Source: Maridesulfovibrio salexigens DSM 2638
GTDB taxonomy: Bacteria > Desulfobacterota > Desulfovibrionia > Desulfovibrionales > Desulfovibrionaceae
DNA length: 64,000 nt
Reading direction: 5' to 3'
NCBI RefSeq assembly: GCF_000023445.1
Contig: NC_012881.1
Coordinates: 2,844,501-2,908,500, forward strand
Shown one piece after another: positions 18,626 to 27,292 of the stretch (the first letter of the stretch is position 1; each line of letters begins with the position of its first letter). Both the position numbers and the translations under genes were made by a program. The notes beneath the pieces were generated by a model. That model saw only the letters and a program-made list of their open reading frames with translations. It did no database searches and was not told the origin of the DNA.

Positions 18626-18667
18626 CCGTTTTATTTTTTTATTTTTTTATTTTTTTTTATCATGCAC

Positions 18668-18695
18668 TTTACTTCCATGCCAACTTTAGGATAAT
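18668..18695 (+). promoter_or_regulatory. Possible dksA promoter
   Basis: TTTACT, 16-base spacer, GATAAT, about 80 bases before the dksA start. Confidence 0.35.
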
Positions 18696-18775
18696 ACCAT
18701 GCATCTTAAAAATAGTTTGAGTTGTTTTGGCAAATTGTAACCCCACCTCCTATCTTTTAAAGAGAGGTTATCAAT

Positions 18776-19138
18776 ATGGAACAGAAAGATATTGAATACT
18801 TCCGTGAGACCCTGAACAAGATGCTCGACGACATCCTTCAAAAGGGACAGGAAACCATTGAAGACATGACAGAATCCGGGGAAACTTATGCTGACCCCGC
18901 AGACCGCGCAACCGCTGAGTCCGATCGTGCCTTCACTCTCAGACTCAGGGACAGGGAACGCAAACTGATCAAGAAAATCCAAAAGGCCATTCAGCGTATT
19001 GATGACGGTGACTTTGGTGTCTGCCACGCCTGTGGAGATGATATCTCAGTACCAAGGCTTAAAGCCCGCCCAGTAACCACCCTCTGTATTGCATGCAAGA
19101 GCAAGCAGGAGGAAGAAGAACAGAACCGTGGAGATTAA
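18776..19138 (+). CDS. dksA: DksA-type RNA polymerase secondary-channel regulator
   Basis: DksA binds the RNA polymerase secondary channel and, with ppGpp, represses stable-RNA promoters. Coiled-coil N-terminal half with the tip motif D40-x2-D43-x-A45 (DPADRA) required for function, and a four-cysteine zinc finger C83/C86 and C104/C107. 120 residues, slightly shorter than E. coli DksA. GAGAGGTT lies before the ATG. Its position next to a tRNA cluster is suggestive, since tRNA promoters are classic DksA targets (inference). Confidence 0.93.
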   Translation: MEQKDIEYFRETLNKMLDDILQKGQETIEDMTESGETYADPADRATAESDRAFTLRLRDRERKLIKKIQKAIQRIDDGDFGVCHACGDDISVPRLKARPVTTLCIACKSKQEEEEQNRGD

Positions 19139-19154
19139 TCCCGGACGAATCTAA

Positions 19155-20666
19155 ATGGATGCACACTTCTTTCGTGCCCTGACTGGAGAACTTGAGGAAA
19201 AACTCAAGGGCCGCAGGGTGGAAAAAATATTTGCCCCCGCTGAGGGAGTGTGGACTTTCGCGCTCCAATCAAAGGGAGGTAAGGAATATCTTCTTTTCAG
19301 GCCCGCCAAATCGGTGGGCCTGCTCTTTATTTCAAGGGTAAAACCGGTCAATCCTCCCAGCCCCCCGGCACAGGTCATGTGGCTGCGTAAGCGGCTGGCA
19401 GGACGCAGGCTTTTCGAAGCCCACCACGACTGGATCAACCTACGGGTTGCCTTCACCCTTTCACCATGGAAACAACGGGATAAATACCGTTATCTGCTGC
19501 TGGACATGAAAAAGGGAGTATCCCTGATCCATGATCTTCCGGAAGAATTTCCTGCGCCGGTAAGTTGGCCTTCTTACGAGGAAGCCCGTTCTAACGAAGA
19601 AATCTGGCGAGAGTTCCCCCAGATATCTCCTCCCCTGCGCAAAACACTGAATGCACTGGATGAGAACGAAGGGCGCGCCCTGCTGCACCGGCTTGAAACC
19701 GGTACTGCTGACCATTTCTACATTGCAGAAAAGAAAGGCGAGCTAACTCCGCCACGCGTATGGTCAAATCCAAGAAACGATGAGCAGGAATACGATTCGG
19801 CAATCGAAGCAACTTCCGTCTATGGAGAAAAGATTCTCTTTCCAGTGATGGAACGCATGGAAAATGCCGAGCAGCGCAACACTCTCAAAACCGGTAAAAA
19901 GAAATTCAAAAAGATTTTCGCGCGCATTGAGCAGGAAGAGGAACGTTTACGTGCCCTGCAAGCCCGTAAAATCGAAGCCGAAGCACTGCAAGCAGAGATG
20001 TACCGCCTAAAAGATCTTCGTGAGCTGGATAGAGTCACTGTTACCCATCCAGAATACGGAGAGATGGAGGTAAAGCTAGATCCCCTGCTGACTCCTACTG
20101 AGAACATGGAAAAAATATTCAAGTTCGCAGCCAAGGCACAACGAGGCTTCAAGCACATGGAACGACGCAGGCAGGAAGTTGAAGCTGAGCACGAGCAGTT
20201 CCTCAAAGCCAACCTCATGCCCGCAGCGGACAAAGGGCGTAAGCAGAAGAATATCGAGATACCTAAGAAGTACAAAAATATCGCGGCCTCACTATTTATA
20301 TCATCCGATGGATTTCTCATGATCCGCGGTAAAAACAGCAAGGCCAACCATGAAATTCTGAGTAAGGTATCGTCAGTTTTCGATTACTGGTTCCACGTAC
20401 AGGGCGGCCCCGGATCACACGTTGTCCTTAAGCGTGACCATCCCAGTCAGGAAGTACCGGAGCAAACCCTGCGTGAAGCCGCTGTGCTGGCAGCCCTGAA
20501 AAGCTACCGCACCAACGACTCCAAAGCGGACGTAATGTGCGCGCTGGTAAAAGATGTGCGCAAAGTCAAAGGCTGGGCACACGGACAGGTTGCAGTAGAC
20601 AGTGTGCTCCAAAACCTGCACGTGGATATAGATCAAAGCTTAGAAGAAGCATTGGCTAAGAAATAA
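19155..20666 (+). CDS. NFACT-domain protein, RqcH-like
   Basis: NFACT proteins (bacterial RqcH, eukaryotic NEMF/Rqc2) bind stalled 50S-peptidyl-tRNA and add alanine tails; related forms bind fibronectin. N-terminal NFACT-N region with LRKRLAGRR, a coiled-coil middle (about residues 230-370), and the C-terminal NFACT-R RNA-binding domain (about 375-490; YWFHVQGGPGSHVVLKR, then KVKGWAHGQV). At about residues 95-96 the Asp-Arg pair needed for RqcH activity appears replaced (HHDWINLRV). 16 bases after dksA, so probably one operon, ended by a strong terminator. Confidence 0.88.
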   Translation: MDAHFFRALTGELEEKLKGRRVEKIFAPAEGVWTFALQSKGGKEYLLFRPAKSVGLLFISRVKPVNPPSPPAQVMWLRKRLAGRRLFEAHHDWINLRVAFTLSPWKQRDKYRYLLLDMKKGVSLIHDLPEEFPAPVSWPSYEEARSNEEIWREFPQISPPLRKTLNALDENEGRALLHRLETGTADHFYIAEKKGELTPPRVWSNPRNDEQEYDSAIEATSVYGEKILFPVMERMENAEQRNTLKTGKKKFKKIFARIEQEEERLRALQARKIEAEALQAEMYRLKDLRELDRVTVTHPEYGEMEVKLDPLLTPTENMEKIFKFAAKAQRGFKHMERRRQEVEAEHEQFLKANLMPAADKGRKQKNIEIPKKYKNIAASLFISSDGFLMIRGKNSKANHEILSKVSSVFDYWFHVQGGPGSHVVLKRDHPSQEVPEQTLREAAVLAALKSYRTNDSKADVMCALVKDVRKVKGWAHGQVAVDSVLQNLHVDIDQSLEEALAKK

Positions 20667-20709
20667 AAAAATAACCGCAATATCTTTCGAGATATTGCGG
20701 TTATTTTTT
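20665..20709 (+). terminator. Bidirectional terminator after the NFACT gene
   Basis: Perfect 19-bp stem AAAAAATAACCGCAATATC with its complement and T tract, overlapping the stop codon. A close relative of this element recurs at 27223-27271. Confidence 0.9.
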
Positions 20710-20785
20710 GAAGGTAGGCCGACAAATGTTATATAAAGCTGATTGAAAAGTTTTAACAAAAACAGGTTCTGGAGAAGGTATACAC

Positions 20786-21775
20786 CTACGCCGTCTTGGA
20801 AATTCCGTTGAGCATAGACAGGACCATGTTTTGTTCCTGATTGAAGCGACTTGCTACGCTTTTCTGTACTCTTTCGGTGGAAGAGCCGAACTGCCCCTTG
20901 CGTTCACCATAGATTTCCTTGACCAGATCGGCAGGGAATCCTTTGCTTTCAGCATTGGCTGCCAGCTTGTCTATAGCCTTGGCGATCAAGCGGGACGCTC
21001 CGGTAGGACCGTGCTGTACCGAGGTGGACCAAAGCACTTCACGTACAGGCGCGGGCAGGGAATTCATATCAATCCCTGTTTTTTCGAGAATCATTTTGGC
21101 AGCGGGATCGTAGTGGCTGCCCTGAATAAAATCGTGCTGTAATTTTTCAAAACCAGTGGGATCAGCATCAGCTATCTGCTTCCAGATATCGGGCATTTCA
21201 CCTTTCTTTGATCCTGTGTCCGCTGGTCCGGCCCCAAGCAATTTATTGGCAATTTCCGGGGCCTTGTCCTTTAGAAACTGGATAAATTTATCCATAGTCC
21301 CGGTTTTAGAAGCTATCTGATACTTTCCGTATGAAGTACCACCAACACGGTCATAACCGATAGCGGAAACTCCCTTTGAACCGGATTCAAATTTTGCAGA
21401 AAGATCACCGGACACAAGCGAAGTGTCCATTTTTTTGACAGGAAAATTGTCCGCAACGGCAGCTTTAGCGCGATAGGAATTCATAGCTTGAGCATTTTGC
21501 ATACCAGCCCCGCCCTGCAACCCCTTAATGGAATTGAGCGCAGTAAGAGCTTCCAGCATAAGCACATCATTCATTACACCCATGTCCATGCCACCGGCAG
21601 AGAAGCCATCATTGGAACTACCTGAAAACATTTTATTTGCCATCATCAGTTCCATATCAAAGGCTCCTGCCTTACCTTTCATGGCGGCAAGATTAGGAGT
21701 GCTGTTTCCATCTTTCCCGGAAACATTACCCAGCATTTTCATCATCGCTGCAATATCATTGGTCACGTTAGTCAT
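20786..21775 (-). CDS. Lysozyme-like (chitosanase-fold) putative murein hydrolase, no signal peptide
   Basis: The first 120 residues are Met/Gly/Ser-rich and low-complexity. From about residue 125 a lysozyme-superfamily region follows: LSAKFESGSKGVSAIGYD with a candidate catalytic Glu, GGTSYGKYQIASKTGTMDKF, and VLWSTSVQHGPTGASRL. These blocks resemble phage/VgrG-associated lysozyme-like domains (family memory). There is no Sec signal peptide or membrane span, so if it acts on the wall it must leave by another route, for example the flagellar export apparatus as FlgJ does (inference). GAGG six bases before the ATG. Monocistronic. Confidence 0.72.
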   Translation of the reverse strand: MTNVTNDIAAMMKMLGNVSGKDGNSTPNLAAMKGKAGAFDMELMMANKMFSGSSNDGFSAGGMDMGVMNDVLMLEALTALNSIKGLQGGAGMQNAQAMNSYRAKAAVADNFPVKKMDTSLVSGDLSAKFESGSKGVSAIGYDRVGGTSYGKYQIASKTGTMDKFIQFLKDKAPEIANKLLGAGPADTGSKKGEMPDIWKQIADADPTGFEKLQHDFIQGSHYDPAAKMILEKTGIDMNSLPAPVREVLWSTSVQHGPTGASRLIAKAIDKLAANAESKGFPADLVKEIYGERKGQFGSSTERVQKSVASRFNQEQNMVLSMLNGISKTA

Positions 21776-21856
21776 GGCTTACCTCTGTCAAAAAAATATT
21801 TTTTCAACATAGGTTTTGCAGCAAACGTACCAACAGCAGTTTTTATAAATCCCACC

Positions 21857-21892
21857 AAAAAGGCCTTCCCGGTTTTTTTCCGGGAAGGCCTT
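21857..21892 (-). terminator. Terminator after the TPR/zinc-knuckle gene
   Basis: Perfect 13-bp stem AAGGCCTTCCCGG with T7 loop; a short T tract follows on the minus strand. Confidence 0.85.
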
Positions 21893-21914
21893 GAATTTAA
21901 ATGTAATCGGCAGA

Positions 21915-24554
21915 TCAATCGTCATCCTTACCGTCATCGATGAGAAAGAGCTCCCTCTTCTTCTTCTCGAAAACCACCGCTGCACGAAAAGCCGCAATGG
22001 CAAGGGCCAGAATACTCAAAATCAGAATTAACCCTTTCTGAAACTCCCACTTCTGGCGAATAATCATATCTACAATGAAATTCGATTGAAAATTATTCGA
22101 GTAGTAGATCAACATGGGAATACACAGCAAGGCCAGTCCGAGAAAGACCACTTCCAGCCAAATGAAGCTTCTTCCCAAAAGCATAATGAACAATGTTGAA
22201 TCACGAATAACCCGCAGGGTGACCAGCCTTTTACGCAACTTCCTCAGACGGTCATCAATACGGTCCAAGTAACGCTGAGTCTTGCGGAATGTTTCAGCAA
22301 CATTGAGCTGCTGGGTCTTAATCCAATAAATTTTATCCGCGCAATAGTTAAAATCACCATTAAATTCAGTCAAAAGCTTTGGAAATGGAAACCATGAAGC
22401 CTCACGCTGAACATCCAACAATTCCTCACGATATATTTCAAGCTTCTTGTTGATGACCTTAATCTCGTATTCAACTCGCTTCTCAATTTCCTCAGTAAGA
22501 CGGGCAATACCGCTGGTCAGCTGTCTGAAAGCTACATAGTTCTTAATCTTAGCGAGCTTGTTCATACGGTCCATAAATCTGGCTGCTTCATCGGCAAACT
22601 CGTGCCCTTCCTCAAACCACTGGGCAATGTCCGCAGAAAGTGTATCCATACCGGATGCAACTTCTTTGGCCTCTGCTTCAGCAATTTCCCAAAGCTCTCC
22701 CATCTCCTGCAAAACGGTCAATCTGCCGCGATCAAGCTCAGGGTCGATTGCTATTCGGTTAAAATAGTGCGGATCCTTTTCGATTATATTCTGAAATGTA
22801 GATATGGCCTGCTCCGCAAACCCCATTTTAACCATGCATACTGCCCGTCTATATTGTGGTTCAAGCCACTCCGGACACATATTCTGCGCTCTTTTATAAA
22901 TATCGCTGGCCTCACCGAACTCGCCCATGACTTCCTGCATCCTGCCCTGCAAGTAGACAAAATATCCCTGCTGCAACGGCGAATAACAGAGCCTTTCAGC
23001 CTCCTGCCAATAAAAATATGCCTGCTCAAGATCGCCACCCTCAAGCTCATAAAACGCCATCAAAGATCGAGGCTGAAAACTGCGGCTGAACCTGATCATG
23101 GCATTTTTAATCAAAGTTTCAGCTTCGCTTCTGGCACCGTTCTGCATGGCTTCAAAAGCAGACCAGATAAGTTCACCCTCTTCCGGTCCCTGATCCTTGA
23201 TACCAAGGGGCCAATCTTTGCCCCGGCTACGCCAAACCAAATATAAGGTACGCAACTGAGAAATAGCATTAATTGCAAACAGAGAACGGGTGATAATCCC
23301 CTCATACCCCTTACCCTGATGCAATAGTCTGGAAAACTCTTCTACAACATTTTCCTTTCCCTGCATCTGCAAATCGATATTTTGAAATCCCTCATTGAAC
23401 TTTTCACTTTCAATAGCCGCAAGCTGCTTCCAAACCACCGGATCAAGACCTTGCAAAGTGCGGCTTGGACACTCCGAAGGATGATGGTTCTTCATACCGC
23501 AATAAAAACAATCATCCATCTCACCGACAGAAACACGGCGTGAAATTGTAACGGATATGGCTGCTGAACTGGTATCATGAACCCCTTGCCTTAAACTGAC
23601 ATGACACCATCCATCCACATTTTCCTGCTCACTACCGAAACGAACTTCGTTTACAGCAAAATCAGACCCAAGCAAAAATGCATCCCGATAACGCAGGTGA
23701 GGACAATCAGGGGTAAGCTTGTCCCAATCAAGGTTAACCTTGCGGATAACCTCATCGTTGAAGCTCATATTCATCTGCGGAACAAGTGCCATGACCGAGG
23801 GCCAGTAAGAGACTTCCTCGGTCTGTTCATTATTCCTGACCCGATTAATGAGCATGAGCAACTCACGCAAAAACGTCCTAAGTAAGGAAAGAGACGCAAT
23901 GGGCATGATAACTTTAACGTCCGAAGTTATGTACTGAACACCCAATTTTTGGAGCATGACCTGAACTTCGGAGAAGAAAGAACGCCATCCTTTAATAAAT
24001 TCTTTGTCTGACGGGTTGCCCACCGGAATAAGGATAAAATACCAGTTCTGTAGGGAGTCATAGCCCAATCCCTGATCAGGGACCAAAACCTGCCAGCCGG
24101 ATTTGGATATCCCTGTAGGTGTTCTGGTATCTTCCAGATTCAATCCTGCGATAGCCTTTACTGAATCGGAAAGCTTGGGATGGATTAAAATTTCAAATTC
24201 CGTAGGCAGAGCTGTTTCCTGATTAGTAAACTCTCCATCAACTTTAAGAGAAAGATTCAGATTGTAATCTACGAGGAGGGTTGCCGGCATAACCTGAATG
24301 TATACCGGCATGGGATTGAGTCTTGCCCAGATTTCAAGGCGGGACACAACCCGGAAAACATCATCGCTGAAAAAGAACCAGTAAGCCTGATTATGCTCCT
24401 CACTCATGAGCATACCGCCAAAATCTCGCATGCTGCGGACAATGGAGTCTTCAAGAGTGTCAGCCCAGACCATCCAGACACCGAATCCGCGATTTACCAT
24501 GCGTGAATGGCTGACAACCGGGAATTTTTCAAATAAGCTTGAAATCGAATACAA
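21915..24554 (-). CDS. Large TPR membrane protein with a CCHC zinc knuckle
   Basis: 879 residues, no overall family recognised. Residues 1-330 form an uncharacterised globular region. A retroviral-type zinc knuckle, C349-x2-C352-x4-H357-x4-C362, follows in DDCFYCGMKNHHPSECPSR. About residues 400-640 contain TPR-like repeats (e.g. SDIYKRAQNMCPEWLEPQYR). A helical region (about 640-760) precedes two hydrophobic spans near 775-800 and 830-850, and an acidic C-terminus. The start is TTG at 24554, with AGGAG five bases upstream. Its start codon lies only 29 bases from the divergent moaE start. Membrane-anchored scaffold is the most I can say. Confidence 0.8.
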   Translation of the reverse strand: MYSISSLFEKFPVVSHSRMVNRGFGVWMVWADTLEDSIVRSMRDFGGMLMSEEHNQAYWFFFSDDVFRVVSRLEIWARLNPMPVYIQVMPATLLVDYNLNLSLKVDGEFTNQETALPTEFEILIHPKLSDSVKAIAGLNLEDTRTPTGISKSGWQVLVPDQGLGYDSLQNWYFILIPVGNPSDKEFIKGWRSFFSEVQVMLQKLGVQYITSDVKVIMPIASLSLLRTFLRELLMLINRVRNNEQTEEVSYWPSVMALVPQMNMSFNDEVIRKVNLDWDKLTPDCPHLRYRDAFLLGSDFAVNEVRFGSEQENVDGWCHVSLRQGVHDTSSAAISVTISRRVSVGEMDDCFYCGMKNHHPSECPSRTLQGLDPVVWKQLAAIESEKFNEGFQNIDLQMQGKENVVEEFSRLLHQGKGYEGIITRSLFAINAISQLRTLYLVWRSRGKDWPLGIKDQGPEEGELIWSAFEAMQNGARSEAETLIKNAMIRFSRSFQPRSLMAFYELEGGDLEQAYFYWQEAERLCYSPLQQGYFVYLQGRMQEVMGEFGEASDIYKRAQNMCPEWLEPQYRRAVCMVKMGFAEQAISTFQNIIEKDPHYFNRIAIDPELDRGRLTVLQEMGELWEIAEAEAKEVASGMDTLSADIAQWFEEGHEFADEAARFMDRMNKLAKIKNYVAFRQLTSGIARLTEEIEKRVEYEIKVINKKLEIYREELLDVQREASWFPFPKLLTEFNGDFNYCADKIYWIKTQQLNVAETFRKTQRYLDRIDDRLRKLRKRLVTLRVIRDSTLFIMLLGRSFIWLEVVFLGLALLCIPMLIYYSNNFQSNFIVDMIIRQKWEFQKGLILILSILALAIAAFRAAVVFEKKKRELFLIDDGKDDD
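23469..23510 (-). other. CCHC zinc-knuckle motif within the TPR protein
   Basis: Residues 349-362 fit C-x2-C-x4-H-x4-C exactly. In eukaryotes and retroviruses this motif binds single-stranded RNA or DNA; it is rare in bacteria (general knowledge). Confidence 0.75.
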
Positions 24555-24583
24555 AACAACAACTCCTTACTTACGGAGGTACT

Positions 24584-24946
24584 ATGGACATTTCAAAAAA
24601 AATTGCTGAACTCAAACAGGACCCTGAATTTGCCGATAATGTAGGCATGATCCTGATCCATAACGGAGTCGTCCGAGGCTGGTCGCGAGGTACCCGTGAA
24701 AAAGTAACCGGAATCGAAATCAAGGCCGACCACGCAAAGATTGAAGAAATCCGCCAGGAACACGAAAAACATCCCGGAATTTATAAAATCGTGGCCCATG
24801 CTAACGAAGGCGTTTTCAAACCCGGCGATGACGTACTTTTTCTCATCGTAGCCGGAGATATCCGCGAGAACGTTAAAGCATGCCTCTCCAGCCTGCTTGA
24901 CACAGTAAAAGCACAAGCTTTCACTAAAAAAGAAGTTCTTGCCTAA
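24584..24946 (+). CDS. moaE: MoaE family, molybdopterin synthase large subunit
   Basis: MoaE joins MoaD to convert precursor Z to molybdopterin dithiolene. The 120-residue product has the family blocks VRGWSRG, GIYKIVAHANEGVFKPGDD with VLFLIVAGDIRENV, and a C-terminal TKKE corresponding to the catalytic-lysine region. GGAGG at 24575 fixes the ATG at 24584; the longer open frame lacks a site. It is shorter than the 150-residue E. coli enzyme. The window's formate dehydrogenase needs the product. No moaD is nearby. Confidence 0.85.
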   Translation: MDISKKIAELKQDPEFADNVGMILIHNGVVRGWSRGTREKVTGIEIKADHAKIEEIRQEHEKHPGIYKIVAHANEGVFKPGDDVLFLIVAGDIRENVKACLSSLLDTVKAQAFTKKEVLA

Positions 24947-24959
24947 AAAAGTCATTCAG

Positions 24960-25000
24960 GGGACCGGGTTTGTTTAAAGCTTCCCGGTCCCTTTATTTTT
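24960..25000 (+). terminator. Terminator after moaE
   Basis: Stem GGGACCGGG/CCCGGTCCC followed by TTTATTTTT; it overlaps the last codons of the convergent glycosyltransferase. Confidence 0.85.
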
Positions 25001-25871
25001 CAATAATCTCAGCAGGCAGAACTACCTTTCCATCCATAATATCCTGCACCAGCCGTTCTATTCGCACGGCCTGTTCATCGCGCCCGCGCTTCCTGCATCC
25101 ACCGATATAAAAACCGGCCTTACGCTGAAGCTCCTCAAGGGCCATCTTCCGCTCTTCAGCAGAAAGGATTCCTGCTTGAAGCAATTTCACTATAGCGTAT
25201 ATTCTGTATAAATCCAAACACCCTACGCTATTGGATAATTGATCTGGACGTCCGCCATGTTTGATGGTCAGGCGCTCGCGCAAAAGCCCTACCGGATACT
25301 TAAGCCCGGCCCGAATCCAGAGATCATAATCCTCACAGGCAGGCATATCTTCATCAAAAGGCCCTATCTCATCCCAAAATTTCCGGCTGAAAATAACACA
25401 AGAAGGACTGACCATACACATTTCAAGTGAACGGTCAAAAAACATCCCTTCCGGTTTTTCATGCTTTTTACACTGGTTAACCCGCTTACCCTTGCGAATC
25501 CAGATTTCATCAGTCTGGCTGATTTCAAAACCAGCCTCTTCCATAAATGGAATTTGCTTCAGAAGCTTTTCCGGCACCCACTCATCATCGGAATCAAGCA
25601 ATGCAATAAAATCACCGATTGCGGCAGCAATACCGAAATTGCGTGCCGCAGAAACGCCTTTGTTCTCCTGCCGCAGAATCTTCAACCGGGAATCATCAAA
25701 TTCCGCCAGCCTTTCAGCTGTATCATCTGTGGAACCATCATCAACCACCAAGCATTCAAAGTCCGTAAACTTCTGCGCCAAAACCGATTCCACAGCCCTA
25801 CAGACCCTATCTGCCCGGTTATAAGTCGGTATAATCACGGACACTTTGGGTTCGTTATTAAAACTTTTCAA
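24993..25871 (-). CDS. Family 2 glycosyltransferase
   Basis: GT-A fold inverting glycosyltransferase. N-terminal VSVIIPTYNRADRVCRAVES, then VVDDGSTDDT and the metal-binding ALLDSDDEW (DxD-type) are all in place. A C-terminal helical tail follows. The start is TTG at 25871, with AGGTGAT upstream. Donor and acceptor unknown; surface polysaccharide or protein glycosylation are likely. Divergent from another glycosyltransferase at 26049. Confidence 0.9.
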   Translation of the reverse strand: MKSFNNEPKVSVIIPTYNRADRVCRAVESVLAQKFTDFECLVVDDGSTDDTAERLAEFDDSRLKILRQENKGVSAARNFGIAAAIGDFIALLDSDDEWVPEKLLKQIPFMEEAGFEISQTDEIWIRKGKRVNQCKKHEKPEGMFFDRSLEMCMVSPSCVIFSRKFWDEIGPFDEDMPACEDYDLWIRAGLKYPVGLLRERLTIKHGGRPDQLSNSVGCLDLYRIYAIVKLLQAGILSAEERKMALEELQRKAGFYIGGCRKRGRDEQAVRIERLVQDIMDGKVVLPAEIIEK

Positions 25872-26048
25872 TTAATCACCTGTATTATTACAATAAAAAA
25901 ACATATCCATATAAAAACGTATTTGATCATGTTAATAAAAAAACATAGGCTGTGTATAGCTGCACAAGCACGGATTTTTAATCTGACAAATTGAATATCG
26001 GTTATTTTGCCCGACCCATTAGTTTTTTACGGAATATCATATACTCAC

Positions 26049-27152
26049 ATGCGAATTTTCCAAGTCATCAACGTCCGCTGGTTCAATGCAACCTCGTGGT
26101 ATGCCCTTTACCTGAACAAACTCTTGCAGGATGCCGGACACGAAGTCCTTCTTATCACTGTCCCCGGCTCTGAAACCGAGGAAAAAGCGATTGAAATGGG
26201 GCTCAATGTTAAAACCATTGAACTCAATTCCGCTCACCCGCATAAACTCATCAAAGCCTGTGCTCAAGTATACTCGCTGATCAAAAAGTACAAACCGCAA
26301 GTGGTAAACTGCCATCGCGGTGAAGCTTTCTTCTGGTGGGGAATCCTGCGCAAAATGGGTATGGGTTACAAGCTGGTCAGGACCAGAGGTGACCAGCGGC
26401 TACCTAAAAGCGACTTCTTCAACCGCTACCTGCATTCCAAAGTAGCTGATGCAGTTGTGGTAACCAATAAAAGAATGGCCGACCATTTTCTAAATAAAAT
26501 GGAACTGGCTGAAAACCGTCTGTGGTTAATCCATGGCGGTGTAGACAGTGATAAATTCTGCTTCGATCCCGAAGGTCGCCAGCAGGTAAGAGAAAAATAC
26601 GGATTCAGCGAAGACGATGTTGTCATCGGCATGCTTGGCCGGTTCGACCGGGTTAAAGGTCAGAAGGAACTCATCGAGGCTCTGGCTAAAACCCGCAACA
26701 ACGTTCATGGCAAGAGCATCAAGCTATTCCTGATAGGCTTCCCAACAGCGACCAGCAAGCATGAAGTTGATACTTGGCTCACAAGTAACGGACTGACCGA
26801 TATCACAGCTATCAGTGGAAAATGCGAAGACGTAACCGCCTGCATTTCAGCTATGGATATCGGGGTAATCGCATCACTCTGGTCTGAGACCATTGCCCGT
26901 GCTGCGCTAGAAATCATGGCCTGCGAAATACCGTTGATCTCAACATCAGTAGGTGTAATGCCTGACCTTCTGCCGAAGGAAGCACTCGTCCCCCCACAGG
27001 ATGTCAACCAGCTTTCACTCAAGCTGACCGAAGCAATCAACGACCCTGAATTCAGGGAAAAACTTCTCACAGAACACAAAAGAACAATGTCCCAGCTATC
27101 AGGAGAAGACTTTCTGAAAAGGACTATGACTCTATATCAAGGCATATTGTGA
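26049..27152 (+). CDS. Family 4 (GT-B) glycosyltransferase
   Basis: Retaining GT-B enzyme. N-terminal MRIFQVINVRWFNATSWYAL, later the linker and nucleotide-binding half with VVIGMLGRFDRVKGQKELIE and the EX7E-type region ETIARAALEIMACEIPLI. The ATG at 26049 begins the conserved sequence; an in-frame TTG at 26007 would add 14 unrelated residues. Likely acts on cell-surface glycans with the divergent GT2; the acceptor cannot be deduced. Confidence 0.9.
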   Translation: MRIFQVINVRWFNATSWYALYLNKLLQDAGHEVLLITVPGSETEEKAIEMGLNVKTIELNSAHPHKLIKACAQVYSLIKKYKPQVVNCHRGEAFFWWGILRKMGMGYKLVRTRGDQRLPKSDFFNRYLHSKVADAVVVTNKRMADHFLNKMELAENRLWLIHGGVDSDKFCFDPEGRQQVREKYGFSEDDVVIGMLGRFDRVKGQKELIEALAKTRNNVHGKSIKLFLIGFPTATSKHEVDTWLTSNGLTDITAISGKCEDVTACISAMDIGVIASLWSETIARAALEIMACEIPLISTSVGVMPDLLPKEALVPPQDVNQLSLKLTEAINDPEFREKLLTEHKRTMSQLSGEDFLKRTMTLYQGIL

Positions 27153-27222
27153 TGCCTTCCCCTGCCCCCATCCCTTTCAAAATCTTACGGTTTACTTCGT
27201 AAGTAGTTTCCAACAAGATACT

Positions 27223-27271
27223 TTCAAAAAAAGTCCGCAATATCTTTCATGATATTGCGGACTTTTTTGAA
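27223..27271 (+). terminator. Bidirectional terminator after the GT4 gene
   Basis: A 21-bp stem (TTCAAAAAAAGTCCGCAATATC and near-complement) with 3' T tract. Shares the CCGCAATATC core with the terminator at 20665-20709. Confidence 0.88.
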
Positions 27272-27292
27272 AATTACCTAGCCAAGCTACTT

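Larger units (their letters stand above)
18409..18775. other. AT-rich intergenic region between the tRNA cluster and dksA
   Basis: About 370 bases without a protein gene. It contains two minus-strand promoter-like elements (18427-18455 and 18597-18625), a poly-T/TTTTTTTA tract at 18626-18660, and a possible plus-strand promoter for dksA at 18668-18695. No convincing reading frame is seen. Confidence 0.6.

Noticed and set aside
18626-18660. Poly-T/TTTTTTTA tract as a functional tandem repeat
   Set aside because: Low-complexity AT sequence; more likely promoter-upstream curvature than a repeat with its own role.
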